Origin: Caulobacter flavus
GTDB taxonomy: Bacteria; Pseudomonadota; Alphaproteobacteria; Caulobacterales; Caulobacteraceae
Direction of reading: 5' to 3'
Length of the DNA stretch: 64,000 nucleotides
Assembly (NCBI RefSeq): GCF_003722335.1
Contig: NZ_CP026100.1
Location: 2,020,001 to 2,084,000 of the forward strand
A program made the translations under genes and the position numbers. This document shows, piece by piece, positions 42,266-51,143 of this stretch; positions within the stretch are counted from its first letter, which is position 1, and each line of letters begins with the position of its first letter. Below the pieces are notes generated by a model. It was not told where the DNA came from and ran no database searches. It saw only the letters and a list, made by a program, of their open reading frames with translations.

Positions 42266-42937
42266 ATGCGTATTCTGATTATCGAGGACGATCTCGAGGC
42301 CGCCGGCGCCATGACCCATGGCCTGACCGAGGCCGGCTATGCCTGCGTCCACGCGCCGGACGGCGAGGCGGGCCTGACCGAGGCCGGCAAGGGCGGCTTC
42401 GACGTTCTGATCGTCGACCGCATGATGCCCAAGAAGAACGGCGTCGAGGTGGTCTCGACCCTGCGCCGCGAGGGCGACCAGACGCCGGTGCTGTTCCTGT
42501 CGGCCCTGGGCGAGGTCGGCGATCGCGTCGACGGCCTGAAGGCCGGCGCCGACGACTACCTGGTCAAGCCCTACGCCTTTCCCGAGCTGATCGCCCGCGT
42601 CGAGGCCCTGTCGCGCCGCCGCGAGACGGGCGCGGTCGCCACCACCCTGAAGGTGGGCGAGCTCGAGATGAACCTCATCAACCGAACGGTTCATCGCCAG
42701 GGCAAGGAGATCGACCTCCAGCCCCGCGAATTCCAGCTGCTGGAGTTCATGATGCGCCACGCCGGCCAGTCGGTGACCCGCACCATGCTGCTGGAGAAGG
42801 TGTGGGAATACCACTTCGACCCGCAGACCAACGTCATCGACGTGCACATCTCCCGCCTGCGCTCCAAGATCGACAAGGGCTTCGACCGGGCGATGCTGCA
42901 GACCGTGCGCGGGGCCGGCTACCGGCTCGATCCGTAG
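42266..42937 (+). CDS. OmpR-family response regulator (CzcR/CopR-like)
   Basis: A protein of 223 residues from MRILIIEDDLEAAGAMTHGLTEAGY. Asp51 (LIVDRMMPKKNG) and Lys101 (DYLVKPY) are present. The winged-helix domain has LQPREFQLLEFMMRHAGQSVTRTMLLEKVWEYHFDPQTNVIDVHISRLRSKID, the heavy-metal RR subfamily pattern. The likely partner kinase is at 43507-44913, separated from it by a toxin-antitoxin pair. A longer start at 42209 is rejected. Confidence 0.93.
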   Translation: MRILIIEDDLEAAGAMTHGLTEAGYACVHAPDGEAGLTEAGKGGFDVLIVDRMMPKKNGVEVVSTLRREGDQTPVLFLSALGEVGDRVDGLKAGADDYLVKPYAFPELIARVEALSRRRETGAVATTLKVGELEMNLINRTVHRQGKEIDLQPREFQLLEFMMRHAGQSVTRTMLLEKVWEYHFDPQTNVIDVHISRLRSKIDKGFDRAMLQTVRGAGYRLDP

Positions 42938-42970
42938 GCGGCCTGGGCGCGCCGTGCTAGGCTGGGAGCC

Positions 42971-43192
42971 ATGAACAAGCCGGTGAAATCCGTTCAGCAG
43001 GAGGCTCCCGTCGGCTCGGAACTATCCGAAGCCGACCTCGACGCCTGGGCCGCCCGCAACCACGAAGCGCTCGAGGCGCTGGTCGCGGAAGCGGACGCCC
43101 AGCTGGAGCGCGGCGAGCAGTCGGTTCTCGACATGGACCGGCTGATCGCCGAGGAAACCTCGCGGTTCCTTCTGTCCACGCCCAAGGCTTGA
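42971..43192 (+). CDS. Probable type II antitoxin (ParD-like)
   Basis: A 73-residue acidic, helical protein ([52 protein letters not shown]). Small size, overlap in style and position 10 bp before a ParE-like toxin identify it as the antitoxin. No clear ribbon-helix-helix at the N-terminus is visible, so DNA binding is uncertain. It would neutralise the toxin and may autorepress. Confidence 0.75.
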   Translation: MNKPVKSVQQEAPVGSELSEADLDAWAARNHEALEALVAEADAQLERGEQSVLDMDRLIAEETSRFLLSTPKA

Positions 43193-43202
43193 CGCCCCGC
43201 TC

Positions 43203-43502
43203 GTGTCGCCGCCGCGCTTAGTCACTACGGCCAAGGCCGAGGCGGATCTTCGGGACATCTTTCGACAGGTCGCCGCCGACAATGGGCTTTCGGCCGCGAC
43301 CTCGGTGCTGAGGAGACTGGAGAAGGCCTTGCCAAACCTGGCCGCCTTTCCGCACCTTGGCCGAGCTACACGCAGCGGCGCGCGCCTTCACAGCGTCAAG
43401 CCGTGGATCATCGTCTATCGCCCGATCACGGGCGGCGTCGAGGTGCTGCGGGTCCTGGATGGCCGGCGCGACCTTGGCGTTCTGATCGGCAAGAAGACCT
43501 GA
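43203..43502 (+). CDS. ParE/RelE-family toxin
   Basis: A protein of 99 residues from a GTG. LVTTAKAEADLRDIFRQVAADNGLSAATSVLRRLEKALPNLAAFPHLGR is the ParE start, and VKPWIIVYRPITGGVEVLRVLDGRRDL is the conserved RelE/ParE core end. ParE toxins poison gyrase, RelE toxins cut mRNA; the ParE branch fits better. It sits 4 bp before the histidine kinase gene, splitting a two-component operon. Confidence 0.85.
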   Translation: MSPPRLVTTAKAEADLRDIFRQVAADNGLSAATSVLRRLEKALPNLAAFPHLGRATRSGARLHSVKPWIIVYRPITGGVEVLRVLDGRRDLGVLIGKKT

Positions 43503-43506
43503 AGCC

Positions 43507-44913
43507 ATGCGCCTGCCGCGCCTCGTTCGATCGACGCCTTTCCGGCTGACCCTGCTGTTCCTGGCCCTGTTCGCGGCCGCGGCGACGGCCTTCCTGGGCT
43601 ATATCTACATCGCCACCGCCGGCGAGGTGGACCGGCGCGCCGACGCCGAGATCACCCGCGAGATGGAGAGCCTGGAGGCCGCCTATCGGCAGGGCGGGGT
43701 CAACGCCCTGAACCAGACCCTGGTCGAGCGGGCCATCGGCGAGCGGCCGTTCCTCTATTACTTCGCCGACAAGACCGGCAAGCGGATCACCGGCTCGATC
43801 GAGGAGTCGCCGATCGACGACTTCACCGGCGCGGGTCCGACCTGGCGCAGCTTCACCCTGACCGAGACCGACCTGGACGGCGCGGCCGTACGGCGCTCGG
43901 CCCGCGGCGTGCAGGAGCGCCTGGCCGGCGGCGAGATCCTGTTCGTCGGCGCCGACGTCGCCGAGTCCCAGGGCTATGTGATGAAGATCGTCCGGGCGCT
44001 GTGGGGCGCGGGCGCGCTGGTGATCATCCTGGGTCTGGCCGGCGGGGTGCTGATCAGCCGCAACGTCAGCCGCAGCATGCAGGGCCTGGTGGACGTCGTG
44101 AACGCCGTGCGGGGCGGCGACCTGCACGCCCGCGCCAAGATCCGCGGGGCCCGCGACGAGTACGACGAACTGGCCGAGGGCCTGAACGACATGCTCGACC
44201 GCATCGAGCGGCTGATGGGCGGCCTGCGCCACGCCGGCGACGCCATCGCCCACGACCTGCGCAGCCCCCTGACCCGCCTGCGCGCCCGCATGGAAGTGGC
44301 CCTGATCGACGCCGAGAACGGCAAGGGCGACCCGGTGGCGGCGCTGGAGACGGCGCTGATGGACGCCGACGGCGTGCTCAAGACCTTCAACGCCGTGCTG
44401 GCCATCGCTCGCCTGCAGGCGGCCGGCCAGGCCCCCGACCAGAAGCCGTTCGAGGCCAGCGACCTGGCCACCGACATGGCCGAGCTCTACGAATTCTCGT
44501 GCGAGGACAAGGGCCTCGACTTCAAGGCCGAGATCACGCCGGCGCTCAGCCTGCGCGGCAATCGCGAGTTCATCGCCCAGGCCCTGGCCAACCTGCTGGA
44601 CAACGCCATCAAGTACACCCCCGAGGGCGGCGCGATCATGCTGCGCCTGCGTCGACGCTCGTCGGGCGAGCTGGAGTTCTCGGTCACCGACACCGGCCCC
44701 GGCGTGCCCGAGGCCGACCGCGCCCGCGTGGTCCAGCGTTTCGTGCGCCTGGAGAACAGCCGCAGCGAGCCGGGCGCGGGGCTTGGCCTGTCGCTGGTGC
44801 AGGCGGTGGCCGCCTCGCACGGCGGCCGGCTGGAGCTGGCCGAGGGGCCGGGCGAGTACAACGGCATGGGTCCAGGCCTGCGCGTTGCCCTGGTGCTGCC
44901 CCGCGCCGAGTAG
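43507..44913 (+). CDS. Sensor histidine kinase
   Basis: A 468-residue membrane kinase. First helix at about 12-35, periplasmic domain to about 155, second helix IVRALWGAGALVIILGLAGGVLI, then a HAMP domain (SRSMQGLVDVVNAVRGGDLHARAKIRGARDEYDEL). The phosphoacceptor is His249 in AIAHDLRSPL. N box ALANLLDNAIKYTPEGG, G1 VTDTGPGVP and G2 AGLGLSLVQAV are present. Likely partner of the response regulator at 42266-42937. Confidence 0.93.
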   Translation: MRLPRLVRSTPFRLTLLFLALFAAAATAFLGYIYIATAGEVDRRADAEITREMESLEAAYRQGGVNALNQTLVERAIGERPFLYYFADKTGKRITGSIEESPIDDFTGAGPTWRSFTLTETDLDGAAVRRSARGVQERLAGGEILFVGADVAESQGYVMKIVRALWGAGALVIILGLAGGVLISRNVSRSMQGLVDVVNAVRGGDLHARAKIRGARDEYDELAEGLNDMLDRIERLMGGLRHAGDAIAHDLRSPLTRLRARMEVALIDAENGKGDPVAALETALMDADGVLKTFNAVLAIARLQAAGQAPDQKPFEASDLATDMAELYEFSCEDKGLDFKAEITPALSLRGNREFIAQALANLLDNAIKYTPEGGAIMLRLRRRSSGELEFSVTDTGPGVPEADRARVVQRFVRLENSRSEPGAGLGLSLVQAVAASHGGRLELAEGPGEYNGMGPGLRVALVLPRAE

Positions 44914-45231
44914 GCTGGCCGACAATCTTCCCGTCATTCCCGCCCTTGTGGCGGGAAATCCTGGTTCCGTTCGCACGTGAAGCGCCAGCGGCGTGCTGGG
45001 CACGCCGTCCCATACGCCCCTTCGGCTGACAGAGGGGGTCCCGCCATGAGGGCGGGAATGACAGGCGTTGGAGGGGGAGAGGTCCAAGCTCCCTCAGGTT
45101 CACACCGAAGCGCGTTCGTCCCAGCCGCAGCGCGATACGTTCAAGCCCGCTCCCGTGCTCTGAGCCACTTTGCCCCTCGTTCGGGGCCGCAACAAAACAC
45201 GCCCCCGATTGTTCGATGCAGAGGGCGACCG
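44914..45231. repeat. Intergenic region holding an R2 repeat (44933-45062)
   Basis: R2 spans 44933-45062, with termini GTCATTCCCGCCCTTGTGGC and its near-complement at the right end (24-bp inverted repeats, two mismatches). The centre contains CCGTTCGCACGTGAAGCGC, shared with the second copy at 56441-56569. The remaining 170 bases hold no recognised gene and should contain the promoter of the hydrolase gene. Confidence 0.8.
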
Positions 45232-46203
45232 ATGACCACCCACTCCTCCGACGACGGCGCCTCGCGCCGGGACGTCCTCGCCGTCGGCCTCGGCCTGGCG
45301 GCCTTCGCGGTCGCGCCGACCTTCGCCGCGGCCTCGCCCGCGAGCCCTACCCCAGGAGCCAAGACCATGAGCAGCGGTTACGTCACGACCAAGGACGGCG
45401 TGCAGATCTACTACAAGGACTGGGGTCCCAAGACCGCCCAGCCGATCGTGTTCCACCACGGCTGGCCGCTGACGGCCGACGACTGGGACAACCAGATGAT
45501 GTTCTTCTACGCCCAGGGCTTCCGGGTGATCGCCCATGATCGCCGGGGCCATGGCCGCTCGACCCAGACCGACACCGGCAACGAGATGGACACCTACGCC
45601 GCCGACGTCGCGGCCCTGACCGACCACCTCGACCTGAAGAACGCCATCCACGTGGGCCACTCGACCGGCGGCGGCGAGGTGATCCACTACGTCGCCCGCG
45701 CCAAGCCGGGCCGCGTGGCCAAGGCCGTGCTGATCGGCGCGGTGCCGCCGATCATGGTCAAGAGCGACAAGAACCCGGGCGGCCTGCCGATCGAGGTGTT
45801 CGACGGCTTCCGCGCCGCCACCGCCGGCAACCGCGCGCAGTTCTTCTACGACGTGCCGGCCGGTCCGTTCTACGGCTACAACCGTCCGGGCGCGAAGGTC
45901 GACCAGGGCGTGATCTGGAACTGGTGGCGCCAGGGCATGACCGGCAGCGTCAAGGCCCACTACGACTGCATCAAGGCCTTCTCCGAGACCGACTTCACCG
46001 ACGACCTCAAGAAGGTCGACGTGCCGGTTCTGGTGATGCACGGCGACGACGACCAGATCGTGCCGATCGCCGACTCCGCGCTGCTGTCGGCCAAGCTGGT
46101 CAAGAAGGGCGAGCTGAAGGTCTACAAGGGCCTGCCGCACGGTATGTGCACGACCCATCCGGAGATCGTGAACCCCGACCTGCTGGCCTTCTTCAAGGCC
46201 TGA
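45232..46203 (+). CDS. Tat-exported alpha/beta hydrolase (chloroperoxidase/arylesterase type)
   Basis: A protein of 323 residues from [29 protein letters not shown], a twin-arginine signal. The mature part is a cofactor-free haloperoxidase-like hydrolase: oxyanion strand [18 protein letters not shown], nucleophile Ser144 in [10 protein letters not shown], acid [11 protein letters not shown] and His in YKGLPHGMC. Periplasmic esterase or perhydrolase activity is likely; substrate unknown. A strong terminator follows. Confidence 0.92.
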   Translation: MTTHSSDDGASRRDVLAVGLGLAAFAVAPTFAAASPASPTPGAKTMSSGYVTTKDGVQIYYKDWGPKTAQPIVFHHGWPLTADDWDNQMMFFYAQGFRVIAHDRRGHGRSTQTDTGNEMDTYAADVAALTDHLDLKNAIHVGHSTGGGEVIHYVARAKPGRVAKAVLIGAVPPIMVKSDKNPGGLPIEVFDGFRAATAGNRAQFFYDVPAGPFYGYNRPGAKVDQGVIWNWWRQGMTGSVKAHYDCIKAFSETDFTDDLKKVDVPVLVMHGDDDQIVPIADSALLSAKLVKKGELKVYKGLPHGMCTTHPEIVNPDLLAFFKA

Positions 46204-46206
46204 CGA

Positions 46207-46239
46207 AAAAGGGGCGGCCGCCATGCGCGGCCGCCCTTT
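46207..46239 (+). terminator. Rho-independent terminator after the hydrolase gene
   Basis: A perfect 10-bp stem GGGCGGCCGC (46212-46221) / GCGGCCGCCC (46227-46236) with loop CATGC, an A run before and TTT after. Confidence 0.88.
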
Positions 46240-46295
46240 CCACTTTCACGGTCACGCTCTAGCGTCCTCGCGTTCAGATCAGCGAGGCCGACAGC

Positions 46296-47576
46296 ATGCG
46301 TGGACCGACGATTTCGACCCTGGCGGTCGCCCTGACGCTGGCCGTCCCGACGCTCGCGGGGGCCGCCGAGACGAAGGTCGTCACCGCCGCCCGGCTGCTC
46401 GACGTGGCCAGCGGCCGCTATGTCGACAAGCCCGTGGTGCTGGTCGTCGCCGGCCGGATCACCGCCGTCGGCAAGGCCGGCGACTTCGCCATCCCCGCCG
46501 ACGCCGAGGCCGTCGACCTGCCCGGCGCGACCCTGCTGCCCGGCCTGATCGACATGCACGTGCACCTCGACGCCTCGCCGGTCTATGGCGGCTACAACGC
46601 CCTGCAGTTCAGCGACGCCTTCTGGAGCGTGACCCAGACCGCCAACGCCAAGGCCACGCTGGAGGCCGGCTTCACCACCGTGCGCAACGTCGGCGCGGAT
46701 CGCTTCAACGACGTGGGCCTGCGCGAGGCCGTCGACGAGGGCGTCGTGCCCGGCCCGCGCATCGTGACCGCCACCTACGCCATCGGGGCCACCGGCGGCC
46801 ACTGCGACAGCACCTTCTTCCCGCCGTCGATGGACCAGAAGGCCCCCTACAACATCGACAGCCCCGACCAGGCCCGCAAGGCGGTGCGCACGCTCAAGAA
46901 GTACGGCGCCCAGGTGATCAAGATCTGCGCCACCGGCGGGGTGTTCTCGCGCGGCGACGAGCCGGGCCAGCAGCAACTGACCTACGACGAGATGAAGGCC
47001 GTGGCCGACGAGGCCCACATGGCCGGCCTCAAGGTCGCCGCCCACGCCCACGGCGGGGCGGGCATCAAGGAGGCCATCCGCGCCGGCATCGACACCATCG
47101 AGCACGCCAGCCTCGTCGACGACGAGGGCATCAGGCTGGCCGCCCAGAAGGGGACCTGGTTCTCGATGGACATCTACAACACCGACTACACCCAGTCCGA
47201 AGGGCGCAAGAACGGCGTGCTGGAGGACAACCTGCGCAAGGACCGCGACATCGCCGAGATCCAGCGCGAGAACTTCCGCAAGGCCCTGAAGGGCGGCGTG
47301 AAGATGGTCTACGGCACCGACGCCGGGGTCTATCCGCACGGCGACAACGCCCGCCAGTTCGCCGTCATGGTCCGCTATGGCGCCACGCCCCTGCAGGCCA
47401 TCCAGGCCGCCACCCTCAACGCCGCCCAGGCCCTGGGCCGAGACAAGGACCTGGGCCAGGTCACCGCCGGGCGCTACGCCGACCTGATCGCGGTCTCGGG
47501 CGACCCGCTGGCGGATGTCACCGTGCTTGAGAAGCCGGTGTTCGTGATGAAGGGCGGGGCGGTGGTGAGACGGTAG
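46296..47576 (+). CDS. Secreted amidohydrolase-superfamily metallo(carboxy)peptidase
   Basis: A 426-residue protein with a signal peptide (MRGPTISTLAVALTLAVPTLAGA). Metal-site motifs are LIDMHVHLD, the Lys in AQVIKICATGGVFSRGD, VAAHAHGGAGIKEAI, IEHASLVDDEG and YGTDAGVYPHGDN. The pattern matches the Xaa-Pro/Xaa-Arg dipeptidase group (imidazolonepropionase-like) with characterised Caulobacter members acting on Xaa-Arg/Lys dipeptides. Binuclear zinc hydrolase, probably periplasmic. Last gene before the low-GC island. Confidence 0.9.
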   Translation: MRGPTISTLAVALTLAVPTLAGAAETKVVTAARLLDVASGRYVDKPVVLVVAGRITAVGKAGDFAIPADAEAVDLPGATLLPGLIDMHVHLDASPVYGGYNALQFSDAFWSVTQTANAKATLEAGFTTVRNVGADRFNDVGLREAVDEGVVPGPRIVTATYAIGATGGHCDSTFFPPSMDQKAPYNIDSPDQARKAVRTLKKYGAQVIKICATGGVFSRGDEPGQQQLTYDEMKAVADEAHMAGLKVAAHAHGGAGIKEAIRAGIDTIEHASLVDDEGIRLAAQKGTWFSMDIYNTDYTQSEGRKNGVLEDNLRKDRDIAEIQRENFRKALKGGVKMVYGTDAGVYPHGDNARQFAVMVRYGATPLQAIQAATLNAAQALGRDKDLGQVTAGRYADLIAVSGDPLADVTVLEKPVFVMKGGAVVRR

Positions 47577-47719
47577 GGGGCTTGGGGCCGTCTCGGCTCG
47601 ACGCAGCAGTTGATGGTCCGCTTTCGGGAGTCGCTTTGATCTAGGCCGTCTATGCATCCTCCCGTTGCAATGCCCGAACAGGCGGGTCATACGCTAGGTA
47701 CAGAGACGGGGAGGCAACT

Positions 47720-48772
47720 ATGGACCGCAGGCCGACGACACAGGATATTTCTTGGTTGCTCGATCTCGACAAAAACGGTCAGCTTGATCTGGACCCGCCT
47801 TACCAGCGACGAAGCGTCTGGACAGCGAAGGATCGCCGGTTCTTCCTAGACACGATTTTCAGAAACTTCCCGTCTCCAGCTATTTTCCTGCATAAGGTCA
47901 TTTCTGAGACCGGTGCGGTCAAATACTACGTTGTAGATGGGAAGCAGCGTCTAGAAACAATTCTTCGCTTCTCGAAAGGAAAGCTGCGTATCGCCCAAGA
48001 TTACGGTGATGTTCGACTTAATCACAAGCGATTTTCGGACCTCGCTGACGATTTCGAGATGAAATCTCGGTTCTGGAATTATCAACTGCCAGTTGAAATG
48101 ATTGATTTCCAAGACGCTAAGCTGGTCAAGGACGTATTCGACCGCCTGAACCGCAATTCGCGCAAGCTGACCGGTCAAGAACTTCGTCATGCCAAATTTG
48201 ACGGCTGGCTGATCACCAAGGCGGAGGCCGAGGCGGAGCTCGAGGTGTGGCGTTCGCTTGGTGTCGCCACCCGAGCACGGGCCACTCGGATGACAGACGT
48301 CCAATTCATCTCTGAGCTTATCGCAGTGGTACTTGAGGGCGGGCCCAATGGGTTTAGTCAGGACGATCTAGACGATCTCTATGCTGCCTATGATGATCTT
48401 GATGAGTTGCCAGACTTCGATGTCCAAGCCTTTGAAGATCGGATGGAGGCCGGCAAATCAGCCTTGGTGGCGATGGAGGGGTACAACAAATCCGTCACTG
48501 AGATCGCTCGCACCTTCACCCACATTTACTCGCTCTGGGGCGTGCTAGCGACCGCAGACCTCCTACCCGAGGCCACTGTACTCGCTAATCGGTACCAGGC
48601 CTTCATGGCCAAGGTCGAGGAGCTTGCGGACCGCGGGCCGGGCTTACCTCTGCCTGGTGGCGATTACGTGCATGCGGATGAGTATCGAGAAGCGTCCCGA
48701 GGTGCCAGCACCGAACCAGCCCAGCGCTTGGCCCGGCACGCGATCCTCAGCGCAGAACTTCTCGCTCCGTGA
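47720..48772 (+). CDS. DUF262 (GmrSD N-terminal / ParB-Srx fold) protein, stand-alone
   Basis: A 350-residue protein. LDLDPPYQRRSVW and YYVVDGKQRLETILRF are the two hallmark motifs of DUF262 (consensus YQRxYxW and DGQQRLxTL). This NTP-binding ParB-like domain is found in GmrSD, BrxU and SspE defence proteins. VFDRLNRNSRKLTGQELRHAKFDG continues the family. The DUF1524 HNH nuclease normally fused after it is absent. Codon use is more A/T-rich than flanking genes. Its stop overlaps the GTG of the RelA/SpoT-fold gene, so both are made together. Probably a sensor or NTPase subunit of a defence or toxin module. Confidence 0.88.
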   Translation: MDRRPTTQDISWLLDLDKNGQLDLDPPYQRRSVWTAKDRRFFLDTIFRNFPSPAIFLHKVISETGAVKYYVVDGKQRLETILRFSKGKLRIAQDYGDVRLNHKRFSDLADDFEMKSRFWNYQLPVEMIDFQDAKLVKDVFDRLNRNSRKLTGQELRHAKFDGWLITKAEAEAELEVWRSLGVATRARATRMTDVQFISELIAVVLEGGPNGFSQDDLDDLYAAYDDLDELPDFDVQAFEDRMEAGKSALVAMEGYNKSVTEIARTFTHIYSLWGVLATADLLPEATVLANRYQAFMAKVEELADRGPGLPLPGGDYVHADEYREASRGASTEPAQRLARHAILSAELLAP

Positions 48773-49743
48773 AAGTTCAAGCCTCCATCCGGGCGCTCTA
48801 CGATCAGCAAAGGCCGGTTGCTGAGGTGTTGCGCGCGCAAGTTGATCGAACTCTGGAAGCCTCCAAGCCCAGGCGGTGGCATTTCGAAAGCCGGATAAAG
48901 GAAATTAAAAGTTTCACGATTAAGGTCGAGACAGGCCGGGTCAAAAGCCCGGAGGCGTTAGAGGATTTTCTTGCTTGCACGATCGTTGTGCCAAACAGTG
49001 CTTCTATCGATGATGCGATCCGCTGGATCGAGCAGCATTTCGAGATTCGGTATCGCCGACCGCCAGTCGCCTCGAAGACGAGCAAGAATGCCGACAGCTT
49101 CCCGTTTGATGATCTGCGCCTCTATTGCGCCCGCGGCAATGATGGATCTAGGCCGCCCGAGCCGATCGACAACGTTATATTCGAGGTTCAGGTAAAGACC
49201 TTCCTGCAGCATGCTTGGGGGATAGCCACGCACGACCTTAGTTACAAAACTGAAGATGTTAGATGGGGCAAAGACCGGATCGTGTCCCACCTCAAGGCTG
49301 CCATAGAGTTCGCGGAGCTCTCGCTCCAGCAGGCTGAGGCGTTGTCCCACAGTCCCAGCCTACAGCTTGAGCATAAACCTACCACGACAACCGCCGCCAT
49401 CATCGACATCTGTAGGGCAATGTGGCGATCAGATGAGTTGCCGGAAAACCTGCGCGGGCTGGCCGAGACTGTTCGTGGCATTCTCAAGGACGCGGAACTA
49501 ACGGTCGAGGACCTCCGCGCCTGTCTGGAAGCAGCAAAAGCAGGGTCCGGATCGCTGCCTACTAATCTGTCGCCCTACGGAGTTATCCTACAGGCCCTGA
49601 TTCGCAGCCACGAAACACAAATAGACGCTATGCTGCGCAACGGGCGCACGAGGGCGCAAATCCTCGTGACGCCGGAGGTGGATCTCCCTGCGACATTCCT
49701 GCCCTCAGCGTATGCGAACAGGGTGGTGATCGTCTCAGCTTAA
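48769..49743 (+). CDS. RelA/SpoT-fold nucleotidyltransferase (putative toxin/alarmone synthetase)
   Basis: A 324-residue protein from a GTG overlapping the DUF262 stop (GTGA). The synthetase fold shows HFESRIKEIKSFTIKVETGRVKSPEALEDFLACTIVV, then FEVQVKTFLQHAWGIATHDLSYK. The latter matches the conserved EIQIRT...HAxWAxxEHxxxYK block with the catalytic Glu and the His/Tyr. No HD hydrolase domain, TGS or ACT, so it cannot degrade its product. A helical C-terminal region of about 130 residues is unique. Related fused or paired enzymes (CapRel, ToxSAS) make (p)ppGpp/ppApp or pyrophosphorylate tRNA to stop growth after phage infection. Low-GC island gene. Confidence 0.85.
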   Translation: MKVQASIRALYDQQRPVAEVLRAQVDRTLEASKPRRWHFESRIKEIKSFTIKVETGRVKSPEALEDFLACTIVVPNSASIDDAIRWIEQHFEIRYRRPPVASKTSKNADSFPFDDLRLYCARGNDGSRPPEPIDNVIFEVQVKTFLQHAWGIATHDLSYKTEDVRWGKDRIVSHLKAAIEFAELSLQQAEALSHSPSLQLEHKPTTTTAAIIDICRAMWRSDELPENLRGLAETVRGILKDAELTVEDLRACLEAAKAGSGSLPTNLSPYGVILQALIRSHETQIDAMLRNGRTRAQILVTPEVDLPATFLPSAYANRVVIVSA

Positions 49744-51143
49744 GATAGTGCCTCGCGATAGGCTAGCCGCAACGCGGTGTCTTCATCTTTTCCGGCGTCC
49801 AAGTGGCGGAGCAAGAGCTTGGCTGGCGGCAGGCCCATCCGCTGGAGCACCTTGGTGCTGACGCTTACCGTGCCGGACAGGCGTCTGTACTGAGCATCCA
49901 AAACCGAGCTGTTGAGAAGTTGCAGGACAGTCTGGATAGGCACCAGCTGTGAAGTGTCCATCCTCGGTAGAACCACGATAGTGTGGTTCTCCGTCACGAA
50001 TCCACCAAACCGGTTCGCTGCTTCTGCATCCACCAGACCCGCGACTATTCGTCTCTTTTGCGATCGATTAGTAGTCCGCTGCAGCACAATAGCCGGCCCC
50101 CTAATGAGGGCGCTGCTTCCTGCTGGCAATGTGACGCATGAGATTTGGCCCTTGCTTGCCGTAGTCCCGCCTTTTCGGGTCTGGAGCTCGATCCGAGCAT
50201 TTGGCTGAATATTGTTGGCCCAGATGAGTGGCACCTCGCCGGCGAGTGGAGTTGATCGCTCCGTCAGTCTCGCTCGCGAACGGTTCCAGACGAAGTAGCC
50301 TGATCGCGCCTGATAGCCCCATTCCCACAGATCGCTCAGGCGATCATCGAACAGGGGCAGCTCTGCCTCATCGCTTGCGGTAGGTAGGCCCCAAGCCCGC
50401 CGCCCAGAAACTGGGAGATCCGCGCACCCGAGCGGGCGGCTCTTTCCGGCGGTCACAACCATCGTCGTGGGGGGCTGCCAATCTACTATAGCGCCCACTC
50501 CGCGTTTTCTCATAATCAGGACGCAAGTGTCCTGTACAACATCGAGGAAAACCTCTGATCGCTTTTCTACGATGTTGATCTCAAGTACTTCTGAAGTTGC
50601 GAGGATATATTCCCGCAGCCCGGCGAAATACGGACCGGACATAAAGCTGGTAGGTACGATCACAGCCACTAATCCACCGGCCCGAGCTTGTTCAAGCGCG
50701 GCGGCAATGAATAGAGCGTAGGTGTTTACGTGACCGTCGGTAATTACAGACTGCCAGCGTGCGATCGTGGCCCTGGATGCCCGGAAGACTCTGCCGTACG
50801 GCGGATTGCTTATCACTGCGCCGAACTGTTCAGACCCTGAAATCTTAAGTCCGTTAGCTCGGTTCACAACACGCAGACTGTCTTGGTCAGCGGCTCGCAG
50901 CTCCGCGTCAAAGACGTCGGCGAGTAGCATCTCGGACAGCCGCGCTAGGCCCGGCTCAATCTCGACCCCTGCCAACAACTCGCGAGCACGTTCCACGACG
51001 GCCTCGCCTGAAAGACCCTGCCTTTTCAGTTGGTCAAGGAGTCGCCGAGCGGCGGGAACTAGGAAGGCGGCCCCGCCAGAAGCGGGATCAAGGAGCCGGT
51101 GCTGACTCACGTCGTAGCCATAGCGCTCAAGCCGCTCGAACAC
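49740..51143 (-). CDS. N6-adenine DNA methyltransferase, main part (frameshifted gene)
   Basis: A 467-residue reading frame. Motif I is RLLDPASGGAAFLVPA and motif IV is GAVISNPPYGRVF, giving an Eco57I/TaqI-like class I adenine methylase; a target-recognition-like C-terminal half follows (about 240-440). The N-terminal part lies in another frame at 51107-51547; one extra C in the run at 51160-51165 (G on the plus strand) would join them as FFTPPHLCDHVFERLERYGYD. Its stop overlaps the convergent RelA/SpoT-fold stop. No nuclease domain is visible. Either phase-variable, inactive, or a sequencing error. Confidence 0.85.
   Translation of the reverse strand: MFERLERYGYDVSQHRLLDPASGGAAFLVPAARRLLDQLKRQGLSGEAVVERARELLAGVEIEPGLARLSEMLLADVFDAELRAADQDSLRVVNRANGLKISGSEQFGAVISNPPYGRVFRASRATIARWQSVITDGHVNTYALFIAAALEQARAGGLVAVIVPTSFMSGPYFAGLREYILATSEVLEINIVEKRSEVFLDVVQDTCVLIMRKRGVGAIVDWQPPTTMVVTAGKSRPLGCADLPVSGRRAWGLPTASDEAELPLFDDRLSDLWEWGYQARSGYFVWNRSRARLTERSTPLAGEVPLIWANNIQPNARIELQTRKGGTTASKGQISCVTLPAGSSALIRGPAIVLQRTTNRSQKRRIVAGLVDAEAANRFGGFVTENHTIVVLPRMDTSQLVPIQTVLQLLNSSVLDAQYRRLSGTVSVSTKVLQRMGLPPAKLLLRHLDAGKDEDTALRLAYREALS

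Noticed and set aside
47577-47719. Attachment site or tRNA at the left end of the island
   Set aside because: No tRNA-like fold or convincing direct repeat with the right flank; only a 9-base match was seen.
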